From positions 62,001 through 126,000 of the forward strand of contig CAJYAN010000006.1 in assembly GCA_913064945.1 (NCBI GenBank): a DNA stretch of 64,000 bases. Direction: 5' to 3'. The notes under the pieces are model-generated. The model made no database searches, was not told where the DNA came from, and saw only the letters and a list, made by a program, of their open reading frames with translations. A program made the position numbers and the translations under genes. The stretch is from an uncultured Gammaproteobacteria bacterium (lineage in GTDB: Bacteria; Pseudomonadota; Gammaproteobacteria; UBA6429; Thiohalophilaceae). The number at the start of each line of letters is the position of its first letter. The stretch's first letter is position 1. Positions 23,785 through 34,455 of the stretch are shown piece after piece.

Positions 23785-24518
23785 GCAGTAGCTCCATTAT
23801 CGACCAGGGTGCCTTCGTTATTTCCCTTTACAATATTCATGAGGGCACCTTTTTTACTCATGTTGAATACGCGAATTGGAATATCATTATCACGACACAG
23901 GACAATCGCGGTCGTATCCATGACGGCCAACTTGTCATTAATGACGGCATCATAATTCAGGTGTTCATACTTCACCGCTTGCGGATTTTTTTCCGGGTCA
24001 CAATCGTAGACACCGTCAACCTTGGTTGCCTTAATGACGATATCCGCATTGATTTCGGTGCCACGCAGACTGGCGGCCGTATCGGTGGTAAAAAAGGGAT
24101 TGCCGGTACCGGCCGCAAACACGACGACGCGGCCCTTCTCCATGTGTCGAATGGCGCGGCGACGAATAAAATCTTCGCAGACCTGATGAATGGCCAGGGC
24201 CGACATGACCCGCACCGGCACACCCTTACGTTCAATGGCATCCTGTAACGACAATGAATTGATCACCGTCGCCAGCATACCCATATGGTCCGCCGTCGTA
24301 CGATCCATTCCGGCCGCAGACAGACTCAGGCCGCGGAAAATATTGCCGCCACCAATGACAATCGCCACCTGAACACCGGCATTGACTAACTCACTTACAT
24401 CACAGGCCATTTGCTCAACAACCTTCGGGTCGATGCCAAATTCCTGGCTACCCATCAGTGCTTCACCACTAAGTTTGAGTAAGACCCGTTGATACTTTAG
24501 TGAGGAATTTGTTGTCAT
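23781..24518 (-). CDS. pyrH: UMP kinase
   Basis: PyrH phosphorylates UMP to UDP and is the bacterial hexameric amino-acid-kinase-fold type. The 245-residue product contains [35 protein letters not shown] and the [12 protein letters not shown] loop. Its place between tsf and frr is the standard order. The gap to tsf is only 53 bases with no clear terminator. Confidence 0.98.
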   Translation of the reverse strand: MTTNSSLKYQRVLLKLSGEALMGSQEFGIDPKVVEQMACDVSELVNAGVQVAIVIGGGNIFRGLSLSAAGMDRTTADHMGMLATVINSLSLQDAIERKGVPVRVMSALAIHQVCEDFIRRRAIRHMEKGRVVVFAAGTGNPFFTTDTAASLRGTEINADIVIKATKVDGVYDCDPEKNPQAVKYEHLNYDAVINDKLAVMDTTAIVLCRDNDIPIRVFNMSKKGALMNIVKGNNEGTLVDNGATA

Positions 24519-24571
24519 TGTCCGGCCCGTTGTTTATTGTGAATTGAATATCCGCTATTTGAATAAAGATT

Positions 24572-25444
24572 TTATCCCTTAATCTGCGCCATGACTTCAT
24601 CGGCAAAGTTCTCGGTCTTTTTCTCGATACCTTCACCTACTTCAAAACGGATAAAGGAATAAACTTCAGCACCAACTTTCTTTAGTAATTGCTCGACAGT
24701 CAGGTCCGCGTCTTTCACAAAGGGTTGACCCAGCAGAGTACATTCCTTCAGATATTTTTTGACGCGACCATCGACCATTTTTTCAACGATGTCCGCCGGC
24801 TTGCCACTCTCCGCTGCCTGGGCTGTATAGATTTCACGTTCCTTGGCAATCACTTCCGGATCGACTTCTGCATCAGAGACACACATGGGACGACTTGCCG
24901 CAATATGCATCGCCAGGTCCTTACCCAGCTCTTCACTACCGGAGGTATCAATCACAACACCAATGCGTGCGCCGTGCATATAACTGGCAACCGTGCCCTT
25001 GGCATTGATCAGCTGGAAACGGCGCACATTCATGTTTTCGCCCAGCTTTGAGATCAACGCTTTACGCGAATCATCAATGGTGGCTTCATCCTGACCGGGT
25101 AATGCCAATAATGCGTCCAGGTCAGCCGGCTGATTATCCAGGGCGCTCTTCGCGATATGATTCGCGAAATTAATAAAGTCATCACCCTTGGCAACAAAAT
25201 CAGTTTCGCAATTGACTTCGACAATAGCGGCCTGCTTGGCATCGGCAGACACCATAATGGAAACCAGACCATCCGCGGCAGTACGCCCGGCCTTTTTGTC
25301 GGCCTTGGCCATACCGGATTTACGCATTGCTTCAATGGCCGCTTCGAGATCACCATCGGTTTCTACCAGTGCCTTTTTGCACTCCATCATGCCGGCGCCG
25401 GTACGCTCACGTAGCTCTTTAACCATCGCTGCTGAGATTGCCAT
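24572..25444 (-). CDS. tsf: Translation elongation factor Ts
   Basis: EF-Ts exchanges GDP for GTP on EF-Tu. The start at 25444 ([18 protein letters not shown]) is preferred over a Met two codons upstream because GAGGA then has a seven-base spacing. The N-terminal UBA-like domain with [12 protein letters not shown] is followed by the core with [10 protein letters not shown]. At 290 residues the length is normal. It follows rpsB through an attenuator-like hairpin. Confidence 0.98.
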   Translation of the reverse strand: MAISAAMVKELRERTGAGMMECKKALVETDGDLEAAIEAMRKSGMAKADKKAGRTAADGLVSIMVSADAKQAAIVEVNCETDFVAKGDDFINFANHIAKSALDNQPADLDALLALPGQDEATIDDSRKALISKLGENMNVRRFQLINAKGTVASYMHGARIGVVIDTSGSEELGKDLAMHIAASRPMCVSDAEVDPEVIAKEREIYTAQAAESGKPADIVEKMVDGRVKKYLKECTLLGQPFVKDADLTVEQLLKKVGAEVYSFIRFEVGEGIEKKTENFADEVMAQIKG

Positions 25445-25494
25445 GTTCATTTCCTCTTCAATTCATCGACTTGTTGCATTCAATCTGTTTTTTG

Positions 25495-25520
25495 AAAAAG
25501 GGGGCACTCGCCCCCTTTTT
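25495..25520 (-). terminator. Hairpin between rpsB and tsf
   Basis: Arms AAAAAGGGGGC (25495-25505) and GCCCCCTTTTT (25510-25520) form an 11-bp perfect stem with a four-base loop. Read on the minus strand it is a GC stem followed by a U-run. It lies 22 bases after the rpsB stop and can lower transcription into tsf, as the rpsB-tsf attenuator does in E. coli. Confidence 0.8.
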
Positions 25521-25541
25521 TATCTGCCAGTTCTGACGTTT

Positions 25542-26393
25542 TTATTCGTCAGTTTCTTCCGCTGCCGCCTCTTCGCTAACAGCCTTTTTCTTGGCAGTTT
25601 TCTTTTTGGCCGTGGTCTTTTTCTTGGCCGTCTTTTTCTTGGCCGGATTGACAACGTCATCACTTTCATCGACTTCGACAAAGTCATCGCTGCTGGCCGC
25701 AACATGTGCCATGGACGTACGACCTTCAGAAATCGCACTGCCTACGCCCTGCGCATAAAAACGAATCGCGCGAATCGCGTCATCGTTACCCGGAATAATG
25801 TAATCAATATTCTGCGGGCTGTTATTGGTATCGACCACACCAATCACCGGAATACCCAGCTTGTTCGCTTCGCTGACGGCGATCTTTTCGTGACCAACAT
25901 CAATGATGAAGATTGCACTGGGCAGACCATTCATGTTTTTGATGCCACCCAGACTGCGCTCCAGTTTTTCCAGTTCACGACTCAGGGTCAGGGCTTCTTT
26001 TTTATTGCGCTTTTCCATGGAACCATCTTCATTCATGGCTTCCAGTTCTTTCAGGCGCTTGATGGATTGACGTACGGTTTTGAAGTTTGTCAGCATGCCC
26101 CCCAACCAGCGATGGTTGACAAAAGGCATACCACAGTTTTCGGCCTCTTCACGCACAACATCGCGCGCCGAACGCTTGGTACCAACAAACAAAATATTGC
26201 CACGGTTGGAAGCTACTGAACCAATAAAATTCAGCGCGTCCTTGTACATAGGCAAGGATTTTTCGAGGTTAATAATATGGATCTTATTACGGTCACCAAA
26301 AATAAAGGGTGCCATTTGCGGATTCCAGAAACGGGTCTGGTGGCCAAAATGCACGCCAGCCTCTAGCATCTGGCGCATGCTTACATCGCTCAT
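25542..26393 (-). CDS. rpsB: 30S ribosomal protein S2
   Basis: S2 is a late-assembling small-subunit protein that is needed to bind S1. The start at 26393 ([18 protein letters not shown]) has AGGAG upstream. The core to about residue 235 is standard, with FVGTKRSAR and [11 protein letters not shown]-like segments. The C-terminus then extends by roughly 45 residues with a repeated lysine-rich AKKKT pattern and an acidic end ([11 protein letters not shown]). E. coli S2 has 241 residues, against 283 here. Confidence 0.97.
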   Translation of the reverse strand: MSDVSMRQMLEAGVHFGHQTRFWNPQMAPFIFGDRNKIHIINLEKSLPMYKDALNFIGSVASNRGNILFVGTKRSARDVVREEAENCGMPFVNHRWLGGMLTNFKTVRQSIKRLKELEAMNEDGSMEKRNKKEALTLSRELEKLERSLGGIKNMNGLPSAIFIIDVGHEKIAVSEANKLGIPVIGVVDTNNSPQNIDYIIPGNDDAIRAIRFYAQGVGSAISEGRTSMAHVAASSDDFVEVDESDDVVNPAKKKTAKKKTTAKKKTAKKKAVSEEAAAEETDE

Positions 26394-26470
26394 CAAGTTA
26401 TCTCCTGGGTTGAGCCTCCATGTACCCCATATACCAACCCTTGCGGGCACCCTAGTATACGTGTCGGTGC
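26394..26470 (-). promoter_or_regulatory. Putative rpsB (S2) leader element
   Basis: On the minus strand the leader carries GGGTTGG (at 26434-26440) and a complementary CAACCC (26407-26412) that directly abuts the AGGAG ribosome site of rpsB. The stretch between them contains GTATATGGGGTACATGGAGG. Gammaproteobacterial rpsB leaders are known to be bound by S2 for feedback control (t44/rpsB leader family). The pairing is visible; membership in that family is my inference. Confidence 0.45.
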
Positions 26471-26642
26471 ATGTGTGGATTAATTTCCGGTAAAACCGGT
26501 ACTTACGATTGCCATTACGGCGTGCGCTTTATACCATAAAACAAATTTGGACGACAGTACCTTGGTCTTCTATGTGGACATGAAATAGCGCCCTCTCGCG
26601 AGCCGCCCTATTATTTTCTTATTAATCAATTGGTTATATTAA

Positions 26643-27410
26643 ATGACAGTCACGATTAAAACAGCCGAAGAAATCGAAAAAATGCGCGTCGCCGGACGTC
26701 TGGCCGCCGAAGTCCTCGAAATGATTGAACCCCACGTGCAGGCCGGCGTTACCAGCCTCGAACTGGACCAGATTTGTCACGATTATATGGTCAATGTGCA
26801 AAAGACGATTCCGGCCCCGCTCAATTATCATGGGTTTCCTAAATCTATCTGCACCTCGGTTAACCATGTAATTTGTCATGGTATACCCAATGAAAAACGC
26901 CTCAAAAATGGCGATATCGTCAATATCGATATCACGGTCATCAAGGATGGCTATCATGGCGATACCAGCAAAATGTTTTTTGTCGGTGAGCCCTCTATCC
27001 AGGCAAGGCGTCTGGCCCAGGTGACCTATGAATGCATGCTGCTGGGCATCGAACAGGTTAAACCCGGTGCTCACCTCGGCGATATCGGCCATGTCATCCA
27101 GCAACACGCCGAAAGCCAGAATTACTCGGTGGTGCGGGAATACTGTGGCCATGGGATCGGCAAGGTCTTTCATGAAGATCCGCAGGTCCTGCACTATGGT
27201 CAGCCTGGCACAGGCATGGCACTGGAGACCGGCATGATCTTTACCATTGAACCGATGATCAATGTCGGCAAGCGCCACGTTAAACTCATGAAAGATGGCT
27301 GGACCGTCATCAGCAAGGATCGAAGCCTCTCCGCCCAATGGGAACACACCATCCTGGTCACGGAGACGGGGCACGAGGTCCTGACCCGCCGTAAAGAGGA
27401 AACCTTTTAG
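26643..27410 (+). CDS. map: Methionine aminopeptidase, type I
   Basis: Map removes the initiator methionine from nascent proteins. The 255-residue type I enzyme contains the five metal ligands: Asp in VNIDIT, Asp in GDTSKMF, His in GHGIGKVFHE, Glu in FTIEPMIN and Glu in WEHTILVT. It is divergent from rpsB across a 249-base gap, the usual layout. Its stop overlaps the GTG start of glnD by one base. Confidence 0.98.
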   Translation: MTVTIKTAEEIEKMRVAGRLAAEVLEMIEPHVQAGVTSLELDQICHDYMVNVQKTIPAPLNYHGFPKSICTSVNHVICHGIPNEKRLKNGDIVNIDITVIKDGYHGDTSKMFFVGEPSIQARRLAQVTYECMLLGIEQVKPGAHLGDIGHVIQQHAESQNYSVVREYCGHGIGKVFHEDPQVLHYGQPGTGMALETGMIFTIEPMINVGKRHVKLMKDGWTVISKDRSLSAQWEHTILVTETGHEVLTRRKEETF

Positions 27411-30076
27411 TGTTGTCCAGCCATGATACGGAATTACTCGATCTCCAGGCCCTCCGCCTCAAACTCGCTGACCATTCACAACCGCTGCGACTATATCGTG
27501 AGGCCTTGCAACATGCCAAGGCGGTACTGGCCGAACGCTTTTATGCGGGTCGCAGTGCCGCCGAACTGGTGCATTCACATGCGGCGGTAATTGATGAACT
27601 GTTGTGTCTCACCTGGCAGCAGCGCTTCGGTGAGACCGGCGATATCGCCCTGCTGGCCGTCGGCGGCTATGGCCGTGGCGAATTACATCCCCACTCCGAT
27701 ATCGATGTGCTGATTTTGCTGGCATCACCAACAAAACAATATGATCTGAGCATTAGCGAGTTCATTACCTTTCTCTGGGATATTGGCCTGGAAGTCGGCC
27801 AGAGCGTCCGCACCGTTGATGAGTGTGTCGCCGAAGCCCGTAATGACATCACCGTCGCCACTAATCTGCAGGAGGCACGTTTACTTATCGGTCCACAGGC
27901 CCTGTTCGATCAACAACACCAGGGCTGTGGTCCTGACAAAATCTGGCCCAGTCGAGAATTTTTTTCCGCCAAGTGGCAGGAGCAGATCAAACGCCATCAG
28001 AAATATAACGACACGGCGTATAACCTCGAACCCAATATCAAGGAAGGCCCTGGAGGACTGCGAGATATTCAGATGATTGGTTGGGTCGCCAAGCGTTACT
28101 TTAATGCCGATACGCTGCACGAACTGGTGACACACGAGTTCCTGACAGAAGCTGAATACAAAGACCTCTGCGAGGGTCAGGCCTTTTTATGGCAAATCCG
28201 TTATGGCCTGCACCTACTAAGCAAACGCCGCGAAGACCGCCTGGTGTTTGATCACCAGCGCCAGCTGGCCAAACACTTTGGTTACCAGGACACACCGAAA
28301 CACCTCGCTGTCGAACAGTTCATGAAGCGCTACTATCGCACGGTCATGGAGCTAAGTCGCCTGAATGAAATGCTGTTGCAGCTCTTCCAGGAAACGATTC
28401 TCCATAGTGATGCCAACCATGAAGTGACCCCCCTCAACAAGCGCTTCCAGTCACACAACGGCTTTCTACAGGTCAAGCACAGCAATGTCTTTGCACACTA
28501 TCCCTTTGCCCTGCTGGAAGTCTTTTTATTAATGGAGCAACACCCCGAACTCAAGGGAGTGCGCGCCGATACCATTCGCGCCATTCGGCAATATCGCTAT
28601 TTAATCGATGCCGAGTTCCGTGCCGACCTGGGCTGTCGTAGCCTGTTTATGGAAATCCTGCGACAGCCCCGCGGTATTACTCATGAACTAAGACGCATGA
28701 ATCGATACGGTGTACTCGCCGCCTATCTGCCCGCCTTTGCGAACATCGTTGGCCAGATGCAACACGATCTTTTCCATGTCTATACCGTCGACGAACATAC
28801 CCTGTTTGTGATTCGAAACCTGCGGCGCTTTACGGTGAAAGAGTATTCGCAGGAATTTCCCCTGTGCAGTGATATTATTCAGCGCATTCCCAAACAGGAG
28901 TTATTGACAATTGCCGCCCTGTTTCACGATATCGCCAAGGGGCGTGGTGGTAACCACTCGGAACTGGGTGCCGTCGATGCTGAAACGTTCTGCTACAATC
29001 ACGGCCTGAGTGATTACGATACCAAACTCATACTCTGGCTCATACGTCAGCACCTGCTCATGTCCAGCACGGCACAACGACAGGATATCGGTGACCCGGA
29101 GGTCATTAACACCTTTGCCAATGCAGTCGGCAATAGCAATCGTCTTAATTATTTATACCTGCTGACCGTTGCCGATATTCGTGGTACTAGTCCCTCTGTC
29201 TGGAGTACCTGGAAAGATGCCCTGCTCAAAGACCTTTATCACAGTACTCAGAAGGCGCTGCGTAAAGGCCTGGAGAGCCCGGTACTCCAATCTGAAATTA
29301 TTCGCGACATCAAGACCGAGGCCCGCGCCAGGCTGGCGGAAATACCACTGGTCGATGACGATATTGAACAACTCTGGGCGCGCCTTGGCGATGAGTATTT
29401 TCTGCGTCACTCCGCGGATGAAGTAATCTGGCACAGTCAGTCTATTCTCGACCGGGAAAACCGTGACGACACCATTGTCCTGGTCCGTCAGGAGACGCGG
29501 CGCGGCGGTACCGAGGTCTTTATCTATACCAGAGAACAGGATGATATCTTTTCGCGTGTTACCTCGAGCATTGAACAAATGGCCCTGACCATCGCCGATG
29601 CCCGCATCCTCTGTTCAACAGACGGCTATACTCTGGATACCTTTATCCTGCTGGAAGATAACGGGCAACCCATCCAGGAGAACAATCGACTGGTCGAGTT
29701 AAACGAAAAACTGGAAAGCATTCTGCTGCATAACGAAGAGCAGACGACCAGTGTCCAACGCCGACTCCCGCGCCAGAGCAAACACTTTACCTTTGCGACA
29801 AATATTCAGTTCTGGCCCGATGAGAAAAACCAGCGCACCGCGATGCAGATTGTCGCCTACGACCGGCCGGGATTGCTCTCGCAAATTGCCGCCGCCATGC
29901 AACACTGCGCCGTGCGTCTGCAAAACGCCAAGATCGCTACCTTTGGTGAGCGCGCCGAAGATATTTTTTATTTAACCGACTATCACAACTGTGAACTTAG
30001 TACACAACAACAGGACTGTCTAACCAAAATCGTTTACGAATTACTGGATAATACGGCTGAAGCACTCTCGGGGTAG
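27410..30076 (+). CDS. glnD: Bifunctional uridylyltransferase/uridylyl-removing enzyme GlnD
   Basis: GlnD senses glutamine and adds or removes UMP on PII proteins. The 888-residue protein starts at a GTG (27410), with AGAGGA about ten bases before. The nucleotidyltransferase motif GGYGRGELHPHSDIDVL is near residue 85, the HD hydrolase domain with HDIAKGRGGNHSELG is near residue 510, and two ACT domains fill residues ~700-888. The last codons (GCTGAAGCACTCTCGGGG-TAG) match the 227-base repeat that follows, so the 3' end has been remodelled by, or is the seed of, that repeat. Confidence 0.97.
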   Translation: MLSSHDTELLDLQALRLKLADHSQPLRLYREALQHAKAVLAERFYAGRSAAELVHSHAAVIDELLCLTWQQRFGETGDIALLAVGGYGRGELHPHSDIDVLILLASPTKQYDLSISEFITFLWDIGLEVGQSVRTVDECVAEARNDITVATNLQEARLLIGPQALFDQQHQGCGPDKIWPSREFFSAKWQEQIKRHQKYNDTAYNLEPNIKEGPGGLRDIQMIGWVAKRYFNADTLHELVTHEFLTEAEYKDLCEGQAFLWQIRYGLHLLSKRREDRLVFDHQRQLAKHFGYQDTPKHLAVEQFMKRYYRTVMELSRLNEMLLQLFQETILHSDANHEVTPLNKRFQSHNGFLQVKHSNVFAHYPFALLEVFLLMEQHPELKGVRADTIRAIRQYRYLIDAEFRADLGCRSLFMEILRQPRGITHELRRMNRYGVLAAYLPAFANIVGQMQHDLFHVYTVDEHTLFVIRNLRRFTVKEYSQEFPLCSDIIQRIPKQELLTIAALFHDIAKGRGGNHSELGAVDAETFCYNHGLSDYDTKLILWLIRQHLLMSSTAQRQDIGDPEVINTFANAVGNSNRLNYLYLLTVADIRGTSPSVWSTWKDALLKDLYHSTQKALRKGLESPVLQSEIIRDIKTEARARLAEIPLVDDDIEQLWARLGDEYFLRHSADEVIWHSQSILDRENRDDTIVLVRQETRRGGTEVFIYTREQDDIFSRVTSSIEQMALTIADARILCSTDGYTLDTFILLEDNGQPIQENNRLVELNEKLESILLHNEEQTTSVQRRLPRQSKHFTFATNIQFWPDEKNQRTAMQIVAYDRPGLLSQIAAAMQHCAVRLQNAKIATFGERAEDIFYLTDYHNCELSTQQQDCLTKIVYELLDNTAEALSG

Positions 30077-30601
30077 TGACATGAACCGGCGAGATTGCCG
30101 CGTCGCGACCGAAATACCACAGTCTTTCAGTCGCGCCTCGCAATGACAACAAGGATCGTTTTTATGTGGCCCATACTGGAAAAACACCAGAGCGAGTACG
30201 AAAACGTGCGGGCAAAAATACCGCTTAAAATAATTTGCTATCTCACATCAGCGAAACTTTTGTCATTGCGAAGCCGCAGCGCGGCTGAAGCAATCTCGGG
30301 TAGTGACATGAACCGGCGAGATTGCCGCGTCGCGACCGAAATACGGCTGTCTTTCAGTCGCGCCTCGCAATGACAACAAGGATCGTTTTTATGTAGCCCA
30401 TACTGGAAAAGCACCTGAGCGAGTACGAAAACGTGCGTACAAAAATACCGCTTAAAATAATTTGCTATCTCACATCAGCGAAACTTTCGTCATTGTGAAG
30501 CCGCAGCGCGGCTGAAGCAATCTCGGGTAGTGACATGAACCAGCGAGATTGCCGCGTCGCGACTGAAATACCGCAGTCTTTCAGGCGCGCCTCGCAATGA
30601 C
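30058..30601. repeat. 227-bp tandem repeat after glnD
   Basis: The same unit begins at 30073, 30300 and 30527 (GTAGTGACATGAACC), an exact 227-base period, for about 2.3 copies. Within each period lies a ~113-base element bounded by GTCATTGCGA/TCGCAATGAC inverted ends (30262-30374 and 30489-30601), and a unique ~114-base spacer. The leftmost copy merges into the end of glnD. There is no gene in the gap 30077-30669. Confidence 0.9.
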
Positions 30602-30669
30602 AACAACGTTAATATTTTGGGATTCAGTCAGATGTAGTGCCTCGCCTCGCCGGTGAATGAAACATCGAT

Positions 30670-31041
30670 TTAATTCGCTTGTTCAATAAACTCCAGGGCA
30701 TTGCCATCGGGGTCACGACAGAACAGTGCGGCCCGACCGGAACGGCTCTCACTAAATTTTATCTGTTGTCCTCGCAAACGCGTCTTTAAGTCGTCAAGCG
30801 AATCGACGTAAAACGCGATGTGCCGGTCACGTCCGCCATGCTCGGGCCGGCCCTGTGTAGGATCGGGGTTGGCCAACTCCAGTAAATGAATCTGCTGCCC
30901 GCCCATCTGCAACCAGGCACCGGGGTAACCAAGGTCTGGGCGCGTGGAATCACTCACCAGTCCCAGCAGGTCAGAATAAAATGTCAGTGCACGGTCCGTA
31001 TCCGCCACAATCAAACTTACATGATGAATCGCTTTAATCAT
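30670..31041 (-). CDS. VOC (glyoxalase/bleomycin resistance) family protein
   Basis: This 123-residue protein has the paired beta-alpha-beta-beta-beta modules of the vicinal oxygen chelate fold. It opens IKAIHHVSLIVADTDRALTFY, with the first metal His, and contains HLLEL and DRHIAFYVD and ends with the CRDPDGNALEFIE segment (metal Glu). The family covers glyoxalases, dioxygenases and resistance proteins, so no substrate can be given. Its start (31041) lies inside the end of the EamA gene, so they are co-transcribed. Confidence 0.85.
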   Translation of the reverse strand: MIKAIHHVSLIVADTDRALTFYSDLLGLVSDSTRPDLGYPGAWLQMGGQQIHLLELANPDPTQGRPEHGGRDRHIAFYVDSLDDLKTRLRGQQIKFSESRSGRAALFCRDPDGNALEFIEQAN

Positions 31042-31888
31042 AAGCCTGTCGCCTCGCCGTGCCGATGGCCGCCAGCACCACCAGGCCACCTCCCAACCAG
31101 TCCAGCAGGCGTACCGACTCGTTGGCCAGTAATAATGCCGATACTGCACCAACCACTAATTCAAACAACAGAATAATCGCCGAGCGGTGCGCCGGCATAT
31201 TACTCACCCCATACTGCACACTCATGGTCATAATATACATCACGATAACGCCGACAAGCAGAGCGACGAGGATGGCGGTCGGACTAATGCTGCCCACACC
31301 CGTGTGTCCAGACAACAGACCAATCACCGCCAGCGCCAGAACCCCTAGCCAGGTCGCTGCCGTTTTGCTTTGCACCGAGACGGCATGAAACTTGCGCGAA
31401 ATAATATTGGCAATGGCAAACGTCAGACCGGAACTAAGGGCGAACCAGTCGGCAGCATCCTGCGGCCAGGGGGCACCAAGCGCCGGTTGCCACAGCATGA
31501 CGACGGCACCCACTGAGGCGATGACTAAAATCAGGATGGAGAAACGATCCAGTCTTTCCTTGAGAAACAGGACCGCCAGCACACTGGTCCAGATCGGCGA
31601 TAAATAAAATAACAGCAGTACGCGTACCACATTGCCATCGAGCATGGCAAAAATAAACGCAATATTGCACCAGCCGGCACTAAGTGCCAGCAGTAACAGG
31701 GGTAAGGCATGGCCTTTCACTTCGCTGCCCCGACCACGCATAAAATACAACAGGTGTAAGTTGGCACCTACATATATAAAGAGTGTCGCCCCCAGGCCAC
31801 TTAGGCCCGCCGCTTGCAACCAGCGTAACGGATACCAGAAAACACCCCACAATGTAGCCGCCAGCAATAACGCCACCACCGGTAACAT
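31034..31888 (-). CDS. EamA/DMT-superfamily transporter
   Basis: About 284 residues form ten hydrophobic helices in two repeated halves (EamA domains), typical of drug/metabolite transporters of the inner membrane. Motifs include LLFYLSPIWTSVLAVLFLKERLD and the equivalent in the second half, ILLFELVVGAVSALLLANE. The start is uncertain: 31888 (MLPVVALLLAA) puts the first helix at the N-terminus, whereas 31948 adds a 20-residue polar leader. It is divergent from dapC. The substrate is unknown. Confidence 0.85.
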   Translation of the reverse strand: MLPVVALLLAATLWGVFWYPLRWLQAAGLSGLGATLFIYVGANLHLLYFMRGRGSEVKGHALPLLLLALSAGWCNIAFIFAMLDGNVVRVLLLFYLSPIWTSVLAVLFLKERLDRFSILILVIASVGAVVMLWQPALGAPWPQDAADWFALSSGLTFAIANIISRKFHAVSVQSKTAATWLGVLALAVIGLLSGHTGVGSISPTAILVALLVGVIVMYIMTMSVQYGVSNMPAHRSAIILLFELVVGAVSALLLANESVRLLDWLGGGLVVLAAIGTARRQAYD

Positions 31889-31997
31889 GGATGAGTCTTT
31901 GGCGAATGACTGCAGGTCGCTTATACTATGTCTTATTGGCTTGCCCATCGGGCAAATGTAACAGGCAGGCTCCTTTAACAGCAAGAAAATCTCCTAT

Positions 31998-33194
31998 ATG
32001 AATTCTGACTTACATAAACTGCATCCCTATCCTTTCGAAAAGCTCAATCGGCTCAAGTCCGAGGTACAACCACCGGCATCGCTACCCCATATCGCCCTGT
32101 CGATTGGCGAACCGCAACACCCGGCACCAGAATTCGCGGCCCGGATATTCCAGGAACAGTCCAGCTTATTGAATAAATATCCGACAACCAAAGGTCTGGA
32201 GTTGTTACGCGCGAGTATTGGCCACTGGTTGCAGAGACGCTTTCACTTAACCAATCATGCACTGGATATCGATCGGCAGATTCTACCGGTAAATGGTACA
32301 CGCGAGGCCCTGTTTGCCTTTGCCCAGGCCGTCATTGACCGTCGCACTTCGCCCTTGATCATGATGCCCAATCCGTTTTATCAGATCTATGAAGGCGCGG
32401 CACTACTGGCCGGTGCCGAGCCCTACTATTTAAACACCACCGCTGCCAATGACTTCCTGCCCGAGTTGAACGCCATTAGTGATTCTGACTGGCAACGCTG
32501 TCAGTTGTTTTACCTCTGTTCACCCGGCAACCCCACCGGCAAAGTCGCCAGCAAGCAATACCTGCAACAACTCATCGCCTTATCGCAAAAATACAACTTT
32601 ATCATCGCCTCGGACGAATGCTATTCCGAGATCTATTTTGACGATACCGCACCACCGACCGGTTTATTGGAGGCCGCCTGGGAGTATGGTCTGCACGATT
32701 TTGATCGCTGTGTCGTATTCCACTCATTGTCGAAACGCTCCAACCTGCCGGGCCTGCGTTCCGGTTTTGTCGCCGGTGACGCCGAGATCATCAAGTCCTT
32801 CCTGTTGTATCGCACCTATCACGGCTGCGCCATGTCGGTGCCTTACCAATATATCAGTGCCGCCGCCTGGGGAGACGAAAACCATGTCGAGGCGAATCGG
32901 CAGGCCTACCGTGAAAAGTTTGCTGCCGTGCTTGCTGAACTGGACGGTTGCCTGGATGTGACCCCACCCGATGCCGGGTTTTACCTGTGGTCAAAAACCC
33001 CCATGGCTGACACCCGTTTTGCCCAGCAACTCTTTGCCCAGCAAAATGTCACGGTCCTGCCCGGCTCATATTTATCGCGCGATACACCACAGGGAAATCC
33101 CGGTGCCGGGCGTATTCGTATGGCGCTAGTGGCGCCACTGGCGGAATGTGTTGAGGCCGCCTTGCGTATCAAACAATTTATACACAGCCTCTAG
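31998..33194 (+). CDS. dapC: N-succinyldiaminopimelate aminotransferase
   Basis: DapC transfers an amino group from glutamate to N-succinyl-2-amino-6-ketopimelate in lysine/meso-DAP synthesis. The 398-residue class I aminotransferase contains LYLCSPGNPTG-like sequence (YLCSPGNPTGK), ASDECYSEIY and the PLP lysine in SLSKRSNLPGLRSGF. Family members such as ArgD or AspC are similar, but the neighbours dapD and dapE favour DapC. The map-glnD-dapC order is that of Pseudomonas. Confidence 0.93.
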   Translation: MNSDLHKLHPYPFEKLNRLKSEVQPPASLPHIALSIGEPQHPAPEFAARIFQEQSSLLNKYPTTKGLELLRASIGHWLQRRFHLTNHALDIDRQILPVNGTREALFAFAQAVIDRRTSPLIMMPNPFYQIYEGAALLAGAEPYYLNTTAANDFLPELNAISDSDWQRCQLFYLCSPGNPTGKVASKQYLQQLIALSQKYNFIIASDECYSEIYFDDTAPPTGLLEAAWEYGLHDFDRCVVFHSLSKRSNLPGLRSGFVAGDAEIIKSFLLYRTYHGCAMSVPYQYISAAAWGDENHVEANRQAYREKFAAVLAELDGCLDVTPPDAGFYLWSKTPMADTRFAQQLFAQQNVTVLPGSYLSRDTPQGNPGAGRIRMALVAPLAECVEAALRIKQFIHSL

Positions 33195-33211
33195 TACTTC
33201 GTATCCTGTAA

Positions 33212-33339
33212 GGTGGGCATCGCCCACCAGCGATGTCATAAATCCTGTACCGGTGGGCCATGCCCACCCTACATATCGATGTCCACCCTACGTAACTCGA
33301 GTTTTTCCTTGTCCCTTTTCCCTGTTAATTTTGCTATAG
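33212..33339. repeat. 128-bp repeat upstream of dapD, copy 1
   Basis: This copy runs from GGTGGGCATCGCCCACC to TTTTGCTATAG and is near-identical (a few substitutions) to 33472-33599, at 260-base spacing. A further partial copy follows at 33340-33375. The element is rich in GGTGGGC/GCCCACC inverted repeats. The 434-base gap 33195-33628 has no gene. Confidence 0.9.
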
Positions 33340-33471
33340 ATGTCACAAATCCTGTGCCGGTGGGCCGTGCCCAGCCTACGTAACGAAGTTCAAGATTCAA
33401 CAAATAGTTTAGTGTTCTTCCTCGGTCCTGGCACCTGGACTCTTTCACTCTATTTTCCGGCCTCGTCGTAG

Positions 33472-33599
33472 GGTGGGCATCGCCCACCAGCGATGTCACA
33501 AATCCTGTACCGGTGGGCCGTGCCCACCCTACGTATCGATGTCCACCCTACGTAACTCGAGTTTTTCCTTGTCCCTTTTCCCTGTTAATTTTGCTATAG
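33472..33599. repeat. 128-bp repeat upstream of dapD, copy 2
   Basis: This is the second copy of the 33212-33339 unit. It ends 29 bases before the dapD start, and its right end overlaps the probable dapD promoter. Confidence 0.9.
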
Positions 33600-33600
33600 T
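33569..33600 (+). promoter_or_regulatory. Possible dapD promoter
   Basis: TTGTCC (33569-33574) is followed after 17 bases by TGCTAT (33592-33597), with TATAGT overlapping. This is a weak sigma-70-like match, placed 30 bases before dapD. The same bases recur in repeat copy 1, so the promoter-like end is duplicated. Confidence 0.3.
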
Positions 33601-33628
33601 GCCGCCATAAAGAATTGGAGATTATGAA

Positions 33629-34450
<822 letters not shown>

Positions 34451-34455
34451 TCCGC

